Part shown: positions 62,260 through 64,000 of the stretch, piece by piece | How the letters are laid out: every line of letters begins with the position of its first letter | How positions within the stretch are numbered: position 1 is the stretch's first letter | Source of the DNA: an uncultured Lachnospiraceae bacterium | Lineage (GTDB): Bacteria > Bacillota > Clostridia > Lachnospirales > Lachnospiraceae | DNA length: 64,000 nt | Assembly: GCA_947176505.1 (NCBI GenBank) | Contig: CAMWQW010000010.1 | Span: 79,718-143,717, forward strand | Direction of reading: 5' to 3' | Made by a program: the position numbers and the translations under genes | The notes under the pieces: model-generated | Databases searched by the model: none | What the model saw: only the letters and a program-made list of their open reading frames with translations | What the model was told of the DNA's origin: nothing

Positions 62260-62832
62260 ATGAGGAGAGAAGAAGTTTTGAAAGAAGAAGTTCTAAAGGA
62301 AGAAATTCTTGTGGCGCAGTTGAAAGAAGGCAGTAAGGAAGCTTTTGACGAACTGTACGAGAAATACAAGAATATGGCAATCCATACGGCATATCTGATC
62401 ACAGGCAATCCGGCGGACAGTGAAGACATTACGCAGGAAACATTCGTAAAAGTCTGGCTTCATATTCGCGAGCTCAAAAATGACAGTGGGTTTAAGCCGT
62501 GGATGATGCAGATTCTTGTGAGAACAGCCTACCGTGTCGGAAGGAAGCGTAAACGCGAGATTCCGGATGAAGAGGCGATAGAAAGAACGGAAAACCGGAC
62601 AAACCCTTCTCTGCTCGACAAGGCAATACAACTGGAAGAAGCTGAGATGATTACGGCGGCAGTTAAGGCGCTTCCCATAAAACTGAAAACAGTGGTCGTG
62701 TTATATTATTATGACTCTTTGACCGTAAAAGAAATTGCGGGAATGCTGGGAGTGATGGAAGGAACGGTGAAGTCCAGACTGCATACCGCAAGACGACGGC
62801 TACAACTAAATTTGAAAGAGAAAATAGAGTAA
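62260..62832 (+). CDS. ECF-family RNA polymerase sigma factor
   Basis: A protein of about 190 residues with sigma region 2 (FDELYEKYKNMAIHTAYLITGNPADSEDITQETFVKVW, about 33-70) and region 4 (LPIKLKTVVVLYYYDSLTVKEIAGMLGVMEGTVKSRLHTARRRL, about 138-182). The open frame extends back into argS, but the conserved part begins only near ILVAQLKEGSKEAF; ATG 62260 is my choice, with a weak ribosome site, and a start further in is possible. It is followed after 35 nt by a membrane protein in the usual anti-sigma position. Confidence 0.88.
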   Translation: MRREEVLKEEVLKEEILVAQLKEGSKEAFDELYEKYKNMAIHTAYLITGNPADSEDITQETFVKVWLHIRELKNDSGFKPWMMQILVRTAYRVGRKRKREIPDEEAIERTENRTNPSLLDKAIQLEEAEMITAAVKALPIKLKTVVVLYYYDSLTVKEIAGMLGVMEGTVKSRLHTARRRLQLNLKEKIE

Positions 62833-62867
62833 ACCCGACAGAGCCCAAATGCGGAAGGAGGAGTTAT

Positions 62868-63842
62868 ATGCGTGCGGAAGAGGATTTTAGCAGTCGTATC
62901 AGAACTGCCTTACAGAAGGAATGCAGCAATATTTCAGCTTCGGAAGGATTGAAATCCAGAATCGATGAGACAATCTGCAAAAAACAGGAGGAAAATTCTA
63001 TGAAGCATCTGAGTGCGAAAAAGATTTGTATCAGTGTTGCGGCGGCATGTCTGCTTGTGTCCGGCATCACTGTATTTGCCGGCGGAGCATCTTACTTTGT
63101 AAGTAGCAGTGGCATGGAGCCGGAGTATACGGATTATCAGGAGATGTCAAAGGTTGAAAAGGAGCTGGGATACGCGGTTGACAGCGTGGAGCGTTTTGCC
63201 AACGGTTATGTTTTCGACGGCGTAAGCGTTGAAAGCATTGATGCTTATACCCAAGAAACCGGTAAAACCTACAGTATTCCGGCTTTATATGTCAGATATC
63301 GGAAGGACGGTAATCTGATAGAGCTGAATGCGAATAAGAAGGTAGAAAACGGTATGGATGGTACGGAAGTCAAGCAGCCGGACGCTGTAAGGACATGTGG
63401 CGATACTACCTTGCGTTATGATGAATATACGGATAAAATTGTTCCGGCTTCCTATGAATTGACACAAGAGGATATGATTAACGAGCAGAGAGATGATTAC
63501 AATATCGTTTATATGTCGGTTGCAGTGACACAGGAGGAAGCAGACGGAACAAAATCCGAACAGATTATTACGGATGGAGAAAATGCAGAGGTGACAGATA
63601 CGGATGAAGTAAAACAAGGCAGCTATGTTATTTCAGAAGACGGAACCGTTACCGTAACCACCCATGATATGCAGAATAATGAACAGTATGTGATTACAGA
63701 CGAATTCGATATTTGCATCCGTCAGCGGATGGTGGTGAGCTGGGAAAAAGACGGCATAGCTTATCAATTAACGGGGAATGACCTTGGTATGAGCGCAGAG
63801 GAAATGTTAGATATGGCGGAGGAAATTTTGAAGGCTGAATAG
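62868..63842 (+). CDS. Membrane-anchored probable anti-sigma factor
   Basis: A 324-residue protein with a cytoplasmic N-terminal region (about 1-50: SSRIRTALQKECSNISASEGLKSRIDETI, typical of sigma-binding tails), one membrane helix (about 52-72) and an extracellular domain of about 250 residues with no named family (YVFDGVSVESIDAYTQETGKTY...). Gene order and layout make it the likely partner of the preceding sigma factor. GGAAGGAGG precedes ATG 62868. Confidence 0.75.
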   Translation: MRAEEDFSSRIRTALQKECSNISASEGLKSRIDETICKKQEENSMKHLSAKKICISVAAACLLVSGITVFAGGASYFVSSSGMEPEYTDYQEMSKVEKELGYAVDSVERFANGYVFDGVSVESIDAYTQETGKTYSIPALYVRYRKDGNLIELNANKKVENGMDGTEVKQPDAVRTCGDTTLRYDEYTDKIVPASYELTQEDMINEQRDDYNIVYMSVAVTQEEADGTKSEQIITDGENAEVTDTDEVKQGSYVISEDGTVTVTTHDMQNNEQYVITDEFDICIRQRMVVSWEKDGIAYQLTGNDLGMSAEEMLDMAEEILKAE

Positions 63843-63879
63843 CAAAGTCAAAATTTTTACAAGTTTTTCATGAAACTAC

Positions 63880-63909
63880 TTGACAAGCAGTCGTAATAAA
63901 TTGTATACT
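63880..63909 (+). promoter_or_regulatory. Promoter of tRNA-Val
   Basis: A perfect TTGACA (63880-63885) and TATACT (63904-63909) with an 18-nt spacer, 36 nt before the tRNA. A GCGGGT/ACCCGC hairpin (63917-63938) lies between. Confidence 0.75.
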
Positions 63910-63945
63910 AGCAAAGCGGGTTGCATAAGTGACCCGCACATAAAC

Positions 63946-64000
63946 GGGGTCTTAGCTCAGCTGGGAGAGCATCTGCCTTACAAGCAGAGGGTCATAGGTT
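63946..64000 (+). tRNA. tRNA-Val (TAC), truncated by window end
   Basis: The 5' 55 nt of a tRNA: acceptor strand GGGGTCT, D arm GCTCAGCTGGGAGAGC, anticodon arm TCTGC-CTTACAA-GCAGA giving anticodon TAC, and the start of the T arm. The rest lies beyond the window. Confidence 0.93.

Overview
The window reads as a chromosome segment of an anaerobic Firmicute, most likely a gut Lachnospiraceae (Clostridia). Grounds: moderate GC, dense short operons with strong AGGAGG ribosome sites, the clpC-radA neighbourhood, a DUF3842 protein, ECF-type vitamin transport, and galactan- and starch-degrading clusters run by LacI and AraC regulators. I see no insertion sequence, prophage, CRISPR array or rRNA.

Layout. 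1-8.9 kb: housekeeping genes on the plus strand: the end of purD, a zinc-ribbon/HTH protein, a membrane SH3 protein with an extraordinary charged repeat tail, a GntR-type regulator overlapping clpC, a small unknown protein, radA and an LCP-family cell-wall ligase. 9-12.5 kb: an asymmetric heterodimeric ABC exporter. 12.5-15.5 kb: a lipoprotein, tRNA-Trp and a secreted lipoprotein endo-galactanase (GH53). 15.5-20.3 kb: a minus-strand operon of ECF sigma factor, membrane protein, ABC ATPase and ABC-2 permease, beside a divergent lone paralogue of the permease.

20.5-33 kb: galactan utilisation, interrupted by unrelated genes. It holds an intracellular GH42 beta-galactosidase, a divergent LacI regulator, an AraC regulator, a 612-residue protein of no family I can assign, a small zinc-ribbon protein and a second, cytoplasmic GH53. 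An identical 20-bp element with a LacI-type CpG centre lies at the GH42/lacI promoters and again just after the promoter of the unassigned 612-residue gene, which ties that gene to the regulon. Between them sit an ECF transporter S component with a kinase (behind a structured leader RNA), a Cys/His-repeat secreted protein, an Rpn/PD-(D/E)XK-like nuclease and a DUF3842 protein.

33-41.8 kb: a maltodextrin cluster: LacI regulator, malQ with two matching operators, an ABC importer (binding protein and two permeases) and a secreted GH13 lipoprotein. The intergenic gaps carry a striking series of perfect hairpins. 42-49.7 kb: a second pair of ABC exporters, a 755-residue protein with a Crp-like cyclic-nucleotide-binding domain and unknown remainder, a small unknown protein and a TetR regulator. 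50-64 kb: biosynthesis and translation: purL, a zinc-ribbon membrane protein, carA-carB, queH, argS, an ECF sigma/anti-sigma pair, and a tRNA-Val cut by the window end.

All family names come from motifs read by eye; no database search was possible.
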